A DNA stretch of 64,000 nt, taken from NCBI RefSeq assembly GCF_030254645.1, contig NZ_CP116346.1:3191001-3255000 (forward strand), given 5' to 3'. The notes beneath the pieces are model-generated. The model was not told where the DNA came from. It was given only the letters and a program-made list of their open reading frames with translations, and did not search any database. Shown here one piece after another: positions 16,495 through 24,870 of this stretch; position 1 is the stretch's first letter; each line of letters begins with the position of its first letter. The stretch comes from Paucibacter sediminis. GTDB taxonomy: Bacteria > Pseudomonadota > Gammaproteobacteria > Burkholderiales > Burkholderiaceae_C. The position numbers and the translations under genes are program-made.

Positions 16495-18551
16495 CCCTGC
16501 CAGACGTCGCCTTGCTCAATCGCGAGCAGGCCATCCTCGAATTCAACAAACGTGTGCTGGCCCAGGCTGAACGCAGCGATGTACCGCTGCTGGAGCGGCT
16601 GCGCTATATCTGCATCGTCTCGTCCAATCTCGACGAGTTCTTCGAGGTGCGCTTCGCCGACATGCTGGATGCCGCGCGCGACCCGGTGAATGCGGTGAGC
16701 TCGCGCGACGTGGAGCGGGTGGCGCGTGCCGCCCATGACCTAATCGACGAGCAGTACGCGATCTTCAACGAGCAGGTGATGCCGGCGCTGCGCGAGGAGC
16801 GCATCGTCATCCTCAACCATGCCGATCGCAACGAGACCCAGCGCCACTGGGTGGCCAAGTTCTTCGAGCGCGAGGTGCGCCCGCTGCTGGTGCCGGTGGG
16901 CCTGGACCCCGCCCATCCTTTTCCGCAGGTAGCCAACAAGTCGCTGCACTTCATTGCGCGGCTGTCGGGCAAGGACGCCTTCGGGCGCGACAACCGCATC
17001 GCCATCGTCAAGGTGCCGCGCGTGCTGCCGCGCGTCATCAAGCTGCCGGCCACCGTCAGCGAGGGCCAGCAGGCCTTTGTGCTGCTGACCAGCGTGATCC
17101 GCGCGCACCTGGAGGAGCTGTTCCCGGGCCGCCATGTGGAGGCCTTTTCGCAGTTCCGCGTCACGCGCGACTCCGACCTGGAGGTCGACGAGGAGGAGGT
17201 GGCGAACCTGCGCCATGCGCTGCGCTCGGGCCTGACGACGCGCCACTTCGGCCGCGCGGTGCGGCTGGAGGTGGTGAACACCTGCCCGGCCGAGCTCTCC
17301 AACTTCCTGCTCGAGCAGTTCGACATGCCGGCGGCGGCGCTCTACCACGTCAACGGCCCGGTGAACCTGGTGCGCCTGAACGAGCTGATCGACCAGTGCG
17401 ATGCGCCCGAGCTGCGCTTCCTGCCGCACGAACCGGTCTGGCCGCAGGGCCGGCTGCCGCGCCAGAAGTCCATATTCCACCGCCTGCGCAAGGGCGATGT
17501 GCTGCTGCACCATCCCTTCGAGAGCTTCGAGCCGGTGGTGCAGTTCCTGCGCGAGGCGGTCGAGGACCCCGACGTGCTGGCCATCAAGCAGACGGTCTAC
17601 CGCACCGGCAGCAAGTCCGAACTGATGGACCTGCTGATCGAGGCGGCGCGGCGCGGCAAGGAAGTGATGGTGGTGGTGGAGCTGAAGGCGCGCTTCGACG
17701 AAGAGGCCAATATCAACTGGGCCGAGCGCCTGGAGGCGGTGGGCGCTCAGGTGGTGTACGGCATCGTCGGCATGAAGACCCATGCCAAGCTCTTGCTGGT
17801 GACGCGCCGCGAGGTCGGCAAGCTGGGCAAGCCGGTGCTGCGCCGCTATGCCCATCTCTCCACCGGCAACTACAACCCCAAGACCGCGCGCCTCTATACC
17901 GATCTGGGCCACCTGACCGCCGACCCCGAGCTCACCGCCGACGCCGATCTGGTGTTCCGCGAGCTGGCCGCGCTCTCCAAGTTCAAGGCGCCCAAGCGCC
18001 TGCTGCTGGCGCCCTTCAATATGCACAGCCGCATGCTCGAGCACCTGGCACAGGTGGCGCGGGCGGCGCGCGCGGGGCAGCCGGCGCGCGTGGTGGTGAA
18101 GATCAATGCGCTCACCGATGCCGAGCTGATCGCGGGCCTGATCGCGGCCGGCCAGGCCGGCGCCAGGATCGACCTGATCGTGCGCGGCGCCTGCATGCTG
18201 CCGCCGGGCCTGCCCGGCCAGACCGACAACATCCTGGTGCGCTCGGTGGTGGGGCGCTTCCTCGAGCACACGCGCATCTGCTACTTCCGCTGGGGCGTCA
18301 GCGAAGCCGACGAAGTTTTGTATTTGTCCAGTGCGGATTGGATGAGCCGCAATATGTTCCGCCGCATCGAGGTGGCCTGGCCGGTGCTCGACCCGGCGCT
18401 GCGTCAGCGCGTCATCGACGAGGCGCTGATGCCCTATCTGCACGACCGTCTGGACGCCTGGCAGCTCGGCCCGGACGGGCACAGCCAGCGCGTCGCCGAG
18501 ACGGGCGTGAGCGCGCAGCAGGCGCTGATGCGCCGCTATATCGCTGGTTGA
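16491..18551 (+). CDS. ppk1: Polyphosphate kinase 1
   Basis: A 686-residue enzyme that polymerises the ATP gamma-phosphate into inorganic polyphosphate at the inner membrane face. The N-terminal domain begins FNKRVLAQAERSDVPLLERL. The two phospholipase-D-like catalytic domains include YGIVGMKTHAKLLLV, with the autophosphorylated histidine near residue 429, and YAHLSTGNYNPKTARLYTD. E. coli Ppk is 688 residues, so this is full length. The ATG overlaps the stop of the LpxH-like gene. The exopolyphosphatase gene is convergent immediately downstream, so synthesis and breakdown are encoded side by side. Confidence 0.96.
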   Translation: MTLPDVALLNREQAILEFNKRVLAQAERSDVPLLERLRYICIVSSNLDEFFEVRFADMLDAARDPVNAVSSRDVERVARAAHDLIDEQYAIFNEQVMPALREERIVILNHADRNETQRHWVAKFFEREVRPLLVPVGLDPAHPFPQVANKSLHFIARLSGKDAFGRDNRIAIVKVPRVLPRVIKLPATVSEGQQAFVLLTSVIRAHLEELFPGRHVEAFSQFRVTRDSDLEVDEEEVANLRHALRSGLTTRHFGRAVRLEVVNTCPAELSNFLLEQFDMPAAALYHVNGPVNLVRLNELIDQCDAPELRFLPHEPVWPQGRLPRQKSIFHRLRKGDVLLHHPFESFEPVVQFLREAVEDPDVLAIKQTVYRTGSKSELMDLLIEAARRGKEVMVVVELKARFDEEANINWAERLEAVGAQVVYGIVGMKTHAKLLLVTRREVGKLGKPVLRRYAHLSTGNYNPKTARLYTDLGHLTADPELTADADLVFRELAALSKFKAPKRLLLAPFNMHSRMLEHLAQVARAARAGQPARVVVKINALTDAELIAGLIAAGQAGARIDLIVRGACMLPPGLPGQTDNILVRSVVGRFLEHTRICYFRWGVSEADEVLYLSSADWMSRNMFRRIEVAWPVLDPALRQRVIDEALMPYLHDRLDAWQLGPDGHSQRVAETGVSAQQALMRRYIAG

Positions 18552-18580
18552 GCGGCCGGCTGATCGGCAGCCGACCGCTC
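18550..18580. terminator. Two-tier hairpin between ppk1 and ppx
   Basis: GAGCGG (18550-18555) pairs with CCGCTC (18575-18580), and CGGCTG (18557-18562) pairs with CAGCCG (18568-18573), around a 5-nt loop with one C/A mismatch. It spans the two convergent stop codons exactly. No T tract is present, so it is probably a bidirectional, T-less terminator. Confidence 0.55.
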
Positions 18581-20093
18581 AGGCCTGCAGCGTCAGCTCG
18601 ACCAGCTCGAGCTTGGACCAGGCCTGCAGCTCTTCCTGCATCAGGTAGAAGGCGCGCGGCTGTGCCGCGGCCCAGTCCCGGTCCAGCTGCACCCGCACGC
18701 GCCGGCCCTGGCGCTGCAGGCGCATGGAGCCCTCGGCGATGGCGCCGCGCGCATGGGCATGGATGACGGCCAGGCGCAGCGCCAGCACCTGCCACAGCAG
18801 GGTCTCGTCGCCGAGCTGCGGTTCCAGCTTGCGCAGGCCGCCGCGCTGGCCCAGGGCCAGATCGCCCAGGCGCTTGAGCTGGTTCTGCGAGAAGCCGCTG
18901 GCATCCACATGGGCGAGCAGGTAGGCGGTGTGGCGGTGGTGGTCGTGGTGCGAGACCATCATGCCCAGCTCATGCAGGGCGGCGGCCCAGCCCAGCTCGC
19001 GCTGCAGCTCGCGCGGCGCGCGCGGCTGCAGCTGCTTGTAGAGCGCCAGGGCCAGGTCTTGCACGCGGCCGGCCTGCTCGCGGTCCACGCCGAAGCGCCG
19101 CTGTAGCTCGGCCACCGACTGGTCGCGCATGTCGCGGCCCTGGGCCAGCTGGGCGGCCTCCAGGCGTTCCGCCAGATCGAAGATCACGCCCTGGCGCAGC
19201 GCGCCCTTGGCGGGCTGCAGGCGCTCGATGCCGAACTGCGTCAGCAGGGTGTAGAGGATGCACAGGCCGCCACCCACCACGGCGCGGCGGTCTTCTTTCA
19301 GCCCTGGCAGCTTGAGCTTGTCCATATGGCCCACCGCGATGCATTGCTCGATGCACCAGCGCAGCGCCTCGGGGGTGATGCTGCCATCGGTGACGCCGGT
19401 GGCGGCGAGGATCTGCGCCACCGCGCCGACCGTGCCGGAGGAGCCCAGCGCCTCCACCCAGGCGGGCTGGGCGAGCGGGCGCGAGAACTGGCTCAGCGCC
19501 TCTTCCAGCTCGGCGCCGGCGGCCACCTGGGCGGCACGGAAGGCCTCGGCGCTGAAGCGGCCCTCGGGAAAGAAGCGCATCGACAGGCTGACGCTGCCGA
19601 CCTGGAAGGACTCGGCCTTCAGCGGCACGCGGCCATGGCCCAGGATCATTTCGGTGGAGCGGCCGCCGATGTCGATCACCAGGCGCGGCGTCTGCGAAGG
19701 CTGCAGCCGCGCCACCCCCGCAAAGATCAGGCGCGCTTCCTCGCGGCCCGAGATCACCTCGATCGGATGGCCCAGCACCGCCTGGGCACGCGCCAGAAAG
19801 CTGTTGCGGTTGCGCGCCTCGCGCAGCGTCTGCGTGGCCACCGCACGCACCCGGCCGGGCTCGAAGCCCTGCAGACGCTGGGCAAAGCGGGCCAGGCAAT
19901 CCAGGCCGCGCTGCATGGCCGCCTCGGTGAGCTCGCCGTTGGCGTCAAGACCTGCCCCCAGGCGCACCGTCTCCTTCAGGTATTCCTGGCGGCGGTAGTT
20001 GCTGCGGTTGAGCTGGGCAATCTCGAGCCTGAAGCTGTTGGAGCCCATGTCGATGGCGGCAAGGGCAGGGGGGGCGGTACGGGGCACGGTCAT
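18579..20093 (-). CDS. ppx: Exopolyphosphatase, Ppx/GppA family
   Basis: A 504-residue ASKHA-fold phosphatase that releases phosphate from polyphosphate chain ends and/or hydrolyses pppGpp. Motifs include the phosphate-1 loop AAIDMGSNSFRLEIA at residues 12-26, VIDIGGRSTEMILG near 140 and the C-terminal HD-like region with ALHELGMMVSHHDHHRH. It has the long architecture of E. coli Ppx (513) and GppA (494), including the C-terminal domain. Its position tail-to-tail with ppk1 favours exopolyphosphatase. GppA activity cannot be excluded from sequence. Confidence 0.92.
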   Translation of the reverse strand: MTVPRTAPPALAAIDMGSNSFRLEIAQLNRSNYRRQEYLKETVRLGAGLDANGELTEAAMQRGLDCLARFAQRLQGFEPGRVRAVATQTLREARNRNSFLARAQAVLGHPIEVISGREEARLIFAGVARLQPSQTPRLVIDIGGRSTEMILGHGRVPLKAESFQVGSVSLSMRFFPEGRFSAEAFRAAQVAAGAELEEALSQFSRPLAQPAWVEALGSSGTVGAVAQILAATGVTDGSITPEALRWCIEQCIAVGHMDKLKLPGLKEDRRAVVGGGLCILYTLLTQFGIERLQPAKGALRQGVIFDLAERLEAAQLAQGRDMRDQSVAELQRRFGVDREQAGRVQDLALALYKQLQPRAPRELQRELGWAAALHELGMMVSHHDHHRHTAYLLAHVDASGFSQNQLKRLGDLALGQRGGLRKLEPQLGDETLLWQVLALRLAVIHAHARGAIAEGSMRLQRQGRRVRVQLDRDWAAAQPRAFYLMQEELQAWSKLELVELTLQA

Positions 20094-20200
20094 GGGCGGC
20101 GATTGTCGCTGCTGATTGCGTCAAATCACGCCGCCATGGGCGTCCTGCCACGAGGTCTTGACAGGTCTGCGAGAATCAAAGCCAACAAGTCTTCGCTGCC

Positions 20201-20228
20201 GGCGCACCATCGGGTGCGCCTTTTGTTT
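20201..20228 (+). terminator. Rho-independent terminator inside the ZIP gene leader
   Basis: A perfect 8-bp stem (GGCGCACC 20201-20208 / GGTGCGCC 20213-20220) with a 4-nt loop is followed by TTTTGTTT at 20221-20228, only 7 nt before ATG 20236. No + strand gene lies upstream to be terminated, because ppx is on the other strand. It therefore looks like a leader attenuator or the end of a short RNA. A TTGACA at 20158-20163 is a possible -35, but no good -10 accompanies it. Confidence 0.7.
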
Positions 20229-20235
20229 GCCATCC

Positions 20236-21006
20236 ATGACCCTGCTCTATATCGTGCTCGCGACCCTGGCCGGCGGCCTGCTGTCGGTGCTCATCGCGGC
20301 CAGCCTGACGGTGGCGCTGCTGAGCCGCGTGGTCAAGCATCTGGTGAGCCTGTCGACCGGCGTGCTGCTGGCCACCGCGCTGCTGCATGTGCTGCCCGAG
20401 GCCTTCGAGAGCCAGGCCAGCCCGCACAGCCTGTTCCTGACGCTGCTGGGCGGCCTGATGTTCTTCTTCCTGCTGGAGAAGGCCGAGCTCTACCGCCATA
20501 CCCACCACCACGAGGGCGACGGCCACCACCACCATCATCACTTCGACGAGGAGCAGGCCGGGCGCGGCGGCCTGGCGGTGCTGGTGGGCGACAGCATCCA
20601 CAATTTCTGCGACGGCATCATCATCGCCGCGGCCTTTCTGGCCGACCAGCACCTGGGCTGGATCACCGCGCTGGCCATCATCGCGCACGAGATCCCGCAG
20701 GAGGTGGGCGACTACATCGTGCTGCTGAACGCCGGTTTCTCGCGCGCCAAGGCGCTGCTGTTCAATGCCATCTCGGGCCTGGCGGCGGTGGCCGGCGGGG
20801 TGCTGGGCTACTTCCTGGTGGGGCCCTGGGAGCAGCTGTTCCCCTATCTGCTGGTGGCGGCCTCGAGCAGCTTTGTCTATGTGGCGGTGGCCGATCTGAT
20901 CCCGCAGTTGCAGCGCCGCCTGCCCTGGCGCGAAACCGCGCTGCAGCTGCTGTGGCTGGCTGTGGGCATGGGCATCGTGGTGCTGGCGGTGGGCGGCCAG
21001 CACTGA
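20236..21006 (+). CDS. ZIP-family divalent metal transporter
   Basis: A 256-residue inner-membrane protein with about eight helices. A His-rich cytoplasmic loop (HTHHHEGDGHHHHHHFDEE, about residues 87-105) joins helices 3 and 4. The metal-binding helix 4 motif HNFCDGIIIAAAF and helix 5 AIIAHEIPQEVGDYIVLL carry the conserved His/Glu ligands. ZIP proteins import zinc or related divalent metals into the cytoplasm. The HEIPQEVGD version is typical of the ZupT/GufA-like branch. No clear ribosome-binding site precedes the ATG, and an intrinsic terminator sits directly upstream, suggesting leader control. Confidence 0.92.
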   Translation: MTLLYIVLATLAGGLLSVLIAASLTVALLSRVVKHLVSLSTGVLLATALLHVLPEAFESQASPHSLFLTLLGGLMFFFLLEKAELYRHTHHHEGDGHHHHHHFDEEQAGRGGLAVLVGDSIHNFCDGIIIAAAFLADQHLGWITALAIIAHEIPQEVGDYIVLLNAGFSRAKALLFNAISGLAAVAGGVLGYFLVGPWEQLFPYLLVAASSSFVYVAVADLIPQLQRRLPWRETALQLLWLAVGMGIVVLAVGGQH

Positions 21007-21042
21007 AAGAAAAAACGCCCCGGCCGCGAGGCACGGGGCGTT
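21006..21042 (-). terminator. Rho-independent terminator after the usp gene
   Basis: AACGCCCC (21014-21021) pairs with GGGGCGTT (21035-21042). Read on the minus strand, the hairpin runs into TTTTTTC (complement of 21006-21015). It lies between the convergent ZIP stop and usp stop and terminates the minus-strand usp transcript. Confidence 0.85.
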
Positions 21043-21064
21043 GGCGCGCGCGGGCGCTGAGGCG

Positions 21065-21499
21065 TCAGCGCACCACCAGCACCGGGATGGTGCTGTGGGT
21101 CAGCACCTTCTGGGTCTCGCTGCCGAGCAGCAGGGCCTGCACACCGCGACGGCCATGCGAGGCCATCACCACCAGGTCGCCGTCGACACGCTTGGCATGC
21201 TCGATGATGGCTTCCCAGGCGTGCAGGGCTTCGATGCTGTGGGCCTCGCAGGGCACGCCGCCGGCTTCGGCCGCGGCCAGCACGCTCTTCAGGCGGCTCT
21301 GGGCAATGCGCTCCTGGGCGTCGAAGAACTCCTGCGGCGGGGTCGGCTGCATCTCGGAGACTGCGCTGTAGGGGAAGGGTTCCTTGACGCTCACGGCATA
21401 GAGCTTGGCGCCATGCACCTTGGCCAGCGCCACGGCGGTGCTGATGGCGTTGCTGGTGATGTCCGAGCCGTCGGTCGGGACGATGATGCGTTTGAACAT
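21065..21499 (-). CDS. Universal stress protein (UspA family)
   Basis: A 144-residue single Usp domain. It begins with the typical strand MFKRIIVPTDGSDITSNAIS and ends with an ATP-binding-type loop (GSETQKVLTHSTIPVLVV), preceded by DLVVMASHGRRG. The G-2x-G-9x-G(S/T)-like pattern indicates the nucleotide-binding UspFG/MJ0577 branch. Such proteins are induced by starvation and other stresses, with undefined biochemical roles. It is monocistronic, with a strong intrinsic terminator downstream and GGAGG-like sequence 7-8 nt before the ATG. Confidence 0.93.
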   Translation of the reverse strand: MFKRIIVPTDGSDITSNAISTAVALAKVHGAKLYAVSVKEPFPYSAVSEMQPTPPQEFFDAQERIAQSRLKSVLAAAEAGGVPCEAHSIEALHAWEAIIEHAKRVDGDLVVMASHGRRGVQALLLGSETQKVLTHSTIPVLVVR

Positions 21500-21582
21500 G
21501 GCGGTCCTCCTGTCTCAGGGTGGGGTTTTGATGCGTCCAGTGTGGCGCCCTGATCTTCCGCCCGCCTTGCGCTATGTCAAGG

Positions 21583-22437
21583 CTAGCCTTGCGCCACCGG
21601 TCGCGAGGGGTCGGACGACCATTCGCTCCACGAGCCCGGGTAGAGCTGCGAGCCCGCTAGCCCGGCTACTTCCATTGCCAGCAGGTTGTGACAGGCGGTG
21701 ACGCCCGAGCCGCACTGGTGCACCACGGCCTCGGCCGCATAGGGCGCGAGCAGGGGGGCGAACTCGGCGCGCAGGGTGTCGGCGCTCTTGAAACAGCCGT
21801 CGGCCTGCAGGTTGTCCTTGAAGAAGCGGTTGCTGGCGCCGGGGATATGGCCGGCCCGTGCATCCAGCGGCTCGACCTCGCCGCGGAAGCGCTCGCCGGC
21901 GCGCGCGTCGATCAGGCGCACCCGGCCAAGCTGGGCTTGCAGGGCGGAGGCGTCCAGCGCGGGAGCCAAGGAATCGCCCGCCACGAAGTGGCCGGCCAAC
22001 GCCGGCACGACGGGCGCCTCGGTGCCGAGCGCGCCGCCGCTGGCCAGCCAGGCCGCCTTGCCGCCGTCCAGCACCGCCACGGCCTCATGGCCCAGCCAGC
22101 GCAACATCCACCAGAGCCGGGCGGCGTACATGCCGCCCTGGGCGTCGTAGGCTACCACCTGGGTCTGGGGCGTCAGGCCCAGCGCGGCCATGCGTGCGGC
22201 AAAGGCGCCGCGCTCGGGCAGGGGGTGGCGGCCATTGCTTCCCGTCTTGGCGCCGCTCAGCTCGCGATCCAGGTGCAGATAGTGGGCGCCGGGCAGATGG
22301 CCCTCGGCATGGCTGCGCTCGCCGGCGCCGGTGTCGGCGAGGTCGAAGCTGGCGTCCACGATCAGCAAGACCTGACCCTGTGCTTGCAGGGCGCGCAGCT
22401 CGCTGGCGCTGATGAGTGTGCGGTAGGGCATGTTCAT
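21583..22437 (-). CDS. sseA: 3-mercaptopyruvate sulfurtransferase (tandem rhodanese)
   Basis: A 284-residue protein with two rhodanese domains. The C-terminal one carries the active-site loop QCGSGVTAC with the catalytic cysteine near residue 242. The CGSGVT signature is that of mercaptopyruvate rather than thiosulfate sulfurtransferases. The N-terminal domain has the usual degenerate site (VVAYDAQGGMYAARLWW). It transfers sulfur from 3-mercaptopyruvate to thiols or cyanide in the cytoplasm. ATG 22437 overlaps the stop of the upstream DMT transporter (ATGA), and homologous N-termini support this start. Confidence 0.92.
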   Translation of the reverse strand: MNMPYRTLISASELRALQAQGQVLLIVDASFDLADTGAGERSHAEGHLPGAHYLHLDRELSGAKTGSNGRHPLPERGAFAARMAALGLTPQTQVVAYDAQGGMYAARLWWMLRWLGHEAVAVLDGGKAAWLASGGALGTEAPVVPALAGHFVAGDSLAPALDASALQAQLGRVRLIDARAGERFRGEVEPLDARAGHIPGASNRFFKDNLQADGCFKSADTLRAEFAPLLAPYAAEAVVHQCGSGVTACHNLLAMEVAGLAGSQLYPGSWSEWSSDPSRPVAQG

Positions 22438-23342
22438 GATTCGCTCACGGAATGTTGGCTGTCGATCGGTGTGCTGCGGGTGCGCAGCAGGGTGGCGGCC
22501 AGGCCGGCGGCAATGATGAGGGCGATGCCCAGCAGGGCGCTGGCCCCCAGCGCATCCTTGAACAGCAGCACGCCGTAAAGGGCCGAGAACACGATGCCCA
22601 GGTATTGCAGGCTGGCGTTCACCAGGGTCTTGCCGCGCCCGTAGGCACGCGTCATCAGCCATTGTGCCGTGGTGGCCAGCAGGCCCACGGCGAGCAGCAG
22701 GGTCAGGCCTTGCGGATCGTGGCCATGCCAGTCGCCCTGGCCGCCCAGTTTCAGCGCCAGCGTGCTGATGCATCCCGCCAGCGCCCCGCCCAGCGAGAAG
22801 TAGAAGACGATGCGCACCTCGGGCTCGCCGGCCCGACCCAGCGCGGTGACCTGCAGATAGGCCATCGCCGAGAGCATGCCCGAGAGCAGGCCGGCGATGC
22901 CATGCCAGGCCTGCTGCTGATCAATGGTGGGGCGCAGCACCAGGGCCACGCCGGCAAAGCCCAGCAGCACCGCGGCAACCAGGCGGCCATCGATGCGGGC
23001 GCTGCCCAGCATCACCGCGCCGCCGATCAGGAACAGCGCCATCCACACCGAGGACATGTAGTTGAGCGTCATCGCGGTGGCGAGCGGCAGCTTGCCGATC
23101 GAGTAGAACCACAGCGAGAGCGCGATCACGCCCGAGAGGCTGCGCCAGAAATGCATCGCCGGCACCTGGGTGCGCAGGCTGATGCCCTGCTGCCAGGCCA
23201 GGCCCGCCATCACCAGGGTGCCGACCAGGCCGCGGTACATGACGATCTCGCCCGCGTCGTACTGGCCCGAGGCCAGCTTGACGCACACGCCCATGGAGGC
23301 GAACAAAAAGGTGGCAAGCACCATCATCAGGGAAGCGGGCAT
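22434..23342 (-). CDS. DMT-superfamily (EamA) transporter
   Basis: A 302-residue, ten-helix EamA transporter with two repeats. The first begins FLFASMGVCVKLASGQYDAGEI, and the second ends near ALYGVLLFKDALGASALLG. ATG 23342 is preferred because GGAGA at 23356-23352 lies 9 nt upstream; ATGs at 23351 and 23366 are in frame but poorly placed. The substrate is unknown. The ATGA overlap with sseA suggests coupled expression, possibly export of a thiol or amino-acid product, which is inference only. Confidence 0.86.
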   Translation of the reverse strand: MPASLMMVLATFLFASMGVCVKLASGQYDAGEIVMYRGLVGTLVMAGLAWQQGISLRTQVPAMHFWRSLSGVIALSLWFYSIGKLPLATAMTLNYMSSVWMALFLIGGAVMLGSARIDGRLVAAVLLGFAGVALVLRPTIDQQQAWHGIAGLLSGMLSAMAYLQVTALGRAGEPEVRIVFYFSLGGALAGCISTLALKLGGQGDWHGHDPQGLTLLLAVGLLATTAQWLMTRAYGRGKTLVNASLQYLGIVFSALYGVLLFKDALGASALLGIALIIAAGLAATLLRTRSTPIDSQHSVSES

Positions 23343-23366
23343 GGCCGGCATTCTCCACGCGGGCAT

Positions 23367-23402
23367 GAAAAAACCGCCCGACCGATCTTTCGGTGGGGCG
23401 GT
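23367..23402 (-). terminator. Rho-independent terminator after the Rieske oxygenase gene
   Basis: ACCGCCC (23373-23379) pairs with GGGCGGT (23396-23402), with an inner ACCGA/TCGGT stem and TCTT loop. On the minus strand it is followed by TTTTTTC. It ends the Rieske gene transcript just before the DMT-sseA operon. Confidence 0.85.
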
Positions 23403-23424
23403 GTGTGGATGGCCTGCAAAGGCC

Positions 23425-24531
23425 TCAGAGCTGCATTTCGCGGCGGTACCACTCGTGGAAATGCTGCATGCCGTCCTCCATCGGGCTCTGGTAGGGCCCG
23501 ACCTCGTTGTCGCCGCGCTCCATCAAGGCCTTGCGGCCCCAGTCCATGCGCAGCGCGATCTCGTCGTCCTCGATGCAGGTCTCCATATAGGCGGCCTGGT
23601 TGGCTTCGACGAACTCACGCTCGAAGGCGGCGATCTCCTCAGGGTAGTAGAACTCCACCACATTGGTGGTCTTCTGCGGGCCCTTGGGGAACAGCGTCGA
23701 CACCACCAGCACATGCGGATACCACTCCACCATGATGTGCGGGTAGTAGGTCAGCCAGATCGCGCCCTGCTTGGGCGGCTCGCCGCCGCGGAACTGCAGC
23801 ACCTGCTGGTGCCACTTGCTGTAGACCTCGGAGCCGGGCTTCTCGAGCGCCTTGTGGATGCCCACCGTCTGCACCGAGTGGTGCTTGCCGAATTCCCAGG
23901 CCAGATCGTCGCAGGTGACGAACTTGCCCAGTCCGGGGTGGAAGGGGCCGACGTGGTAGTCCTCCAGATAGACCTCGATGAAGGTCTTCCAGTTGTAGTC
24001 GCACTCGTGCACATGGATCTTGTCGAGCACATAGCCACTGAAGTCCAGCTCGGCGCGCGGGCCCACGGCCGCCAGTTCGGCCGCGATGTCGCGACCGTTG
24101 TCCTCGAACAGCAGGCCGTTCCAATCCCTGAGCTGGTAGCGGTTCAGGTTCAGGCAGGGGTCCTGCTCGAAATGCGGCGCGCCGACCAATTGGCCCTTCA
24201 AATCGTAGGTCCATCGGTGCAGCGGGCAGACCACATTGCTCTTGGTATTGCCGCGGCCACGCAGCATCACCGCCTGGCGGTGCCGGCAGACGTTGGAGAT
24301 CAGCTCCAGGCCCTCGGGCGTGCGCACGATGGCGCGGCCCTCGCCCTCCTGGGGCAGTGCATAGAAGTCGCCTACCTCGGGCACGGCGAGCGCATGCCCC
24401 AGGTAGCGAGGCCCAGGCTGGAAGATCAGTTCCTGTTCCTTGCGGAACAGGCCCTCATCGAAATAGGAAGTGACAGGCAGCTGCGTCTTGCTGCGTTCAA
24501 GCGCCGAGAGAGGGATGCTCAGGTCGGACAT
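23425..24531 (-). CDS. Rieske non-heme iron oxygenase, alpha subunit
   Basis: A 368-residue oxygenase. The Rieske [2Fe-2S] ligands are Cys82-x-His84 and Cys102-x2-His105. The catalytic domain has the mononuclear iron site around EDYHVGPFHPG (His193, His198), with an acidic third ligand probably in CIEDDEIALRMD near residue 322. It resembles aromatic-ring-hydroxylating or choline/glycine-betaine-type monooxygenases. The substrate is not determinable here. No reductase or ferredoxin gene is adjacent, so electron supply must come from elsewhere. Start ATG 24531 (MSDLSIPLS) is chosen, and the Shine-Dalgarno is weak. Confidence 0.9.
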   Translation of the reverse strand: MSDLSIPLSALERSKTQLPVTSYFDEGLFRKEQELIFQPGPRYLGHALAVPEVGDFYALPQEGEGRAIVRTPEGLELISNVCRHRQAVMLRGRGNTKSNVVCPLHRWTYDLKGQLVGAPHFEQDPCLNLNRYQLRDWNGLLFEDNGRDIAAELAAVGPRAELDFSGYVLDKIHVHECDYNWKTFIEVYLEDYHVGPFHPGLGKFVTCDDLAWEFGKHHSVQTVGIHKALEKPGSEVYSKWHQQVLQFRGGEPPKQGAIWLTYYPHIMVEWYPHVLVVSTLFPKGPQKTTNVVEFYYPEEIAAFEREFVEANQAAYMETCIEDDEIALRMDWGRKALMERGDNEVGPYQSPMEDGMQHFHEWYRREMQL

Positions 24532-24631
24532 GATCCAAGAGGGTCTCCAAGAAACCAATGTCAACCCCCCGAGTCCGTCGCGGTGGGGCGCCAATGAAGC
24601 TTGACGCCTGGGCGCGGAGCCGGGTTTGTGT

Positions 24632-24672
24632 CAAAAAGCCCGGCCAGAAGGTTGCTTCCAGGCCGGGCTCCC
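24632..24672 (-). terminator. Rho-independent terminator in the Rieske gene leader
   Basis: AGCCCGGCC (24637-24645) pairs with GGCCGGGCT (24661-24669), with an inner GAAG/CTTC pair. Read on the minus strand, the hairpin is followed by TTTTTGACAC. It lies about 100 nt upstream of the Rieske ATG, in the same direction, with no gene to terminate. Flanking GGAGCC/GGCTCC segments could form a competing stem, as in attenuators. Confidence 0.65.
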
Positions 24673-24845
24673 ATACGCCGCGCCACCGTCGCAAGGGCGG
24701 TGGGCAGCGAGGGCGGGATTGTACCCATGCCGCGGCATTCCGGGCAGGGTCTCGGCAATGGCCGCCATCGCCATCCTCCCTGCGGGGGGTGTGGTGGGTG
24801 TGTGACAAGGTGTGGGTGCTCTAAGACCGGCCTTGCGCCGGTGAC

Positions 24846-24851
24846 TACAAT
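24846..24851 (+). promoter_or_regulatory. Putative -10 element of the xseB-ispA-dxs operon
   Basis: TACAAT (4 strong matches to TATAAT) lies 19 nt before ATG 24871, with TG two bases further upstream than in a classic extended -10. No convincing -35 is seen. It is the only plausible promoter-like element directly ahead of the operon. Confidence 0.4.
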
Positions 24852-24870
24852 CCCGCTTTCGCATTTCGAC

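Larger units (their letters stand above)
24532..24870. other. 339-nt intergenic region between the Rieske gene and xseB
   Basis: This is the only gap above 300 bases. It holds the minus-strand terminator at 24632-24672, a GT-rich low-complexity stretch (about 24784-24820) and a -10-like TACAAT at 24846-24851 for the xseB operon. Short open frames on both strands here lack codon bias and start signals. No tRNA or known riboswitch was recognised. Confidence 0.6.

Noticed and set aside
24558..24824. An 88-residue + strand open frame in the 339-nt gap
   Set aside because: There is no ribosome-binding site, it is Arg/Gly/Pro-rich without codon bias, and it overlaps the terminator hairpin.
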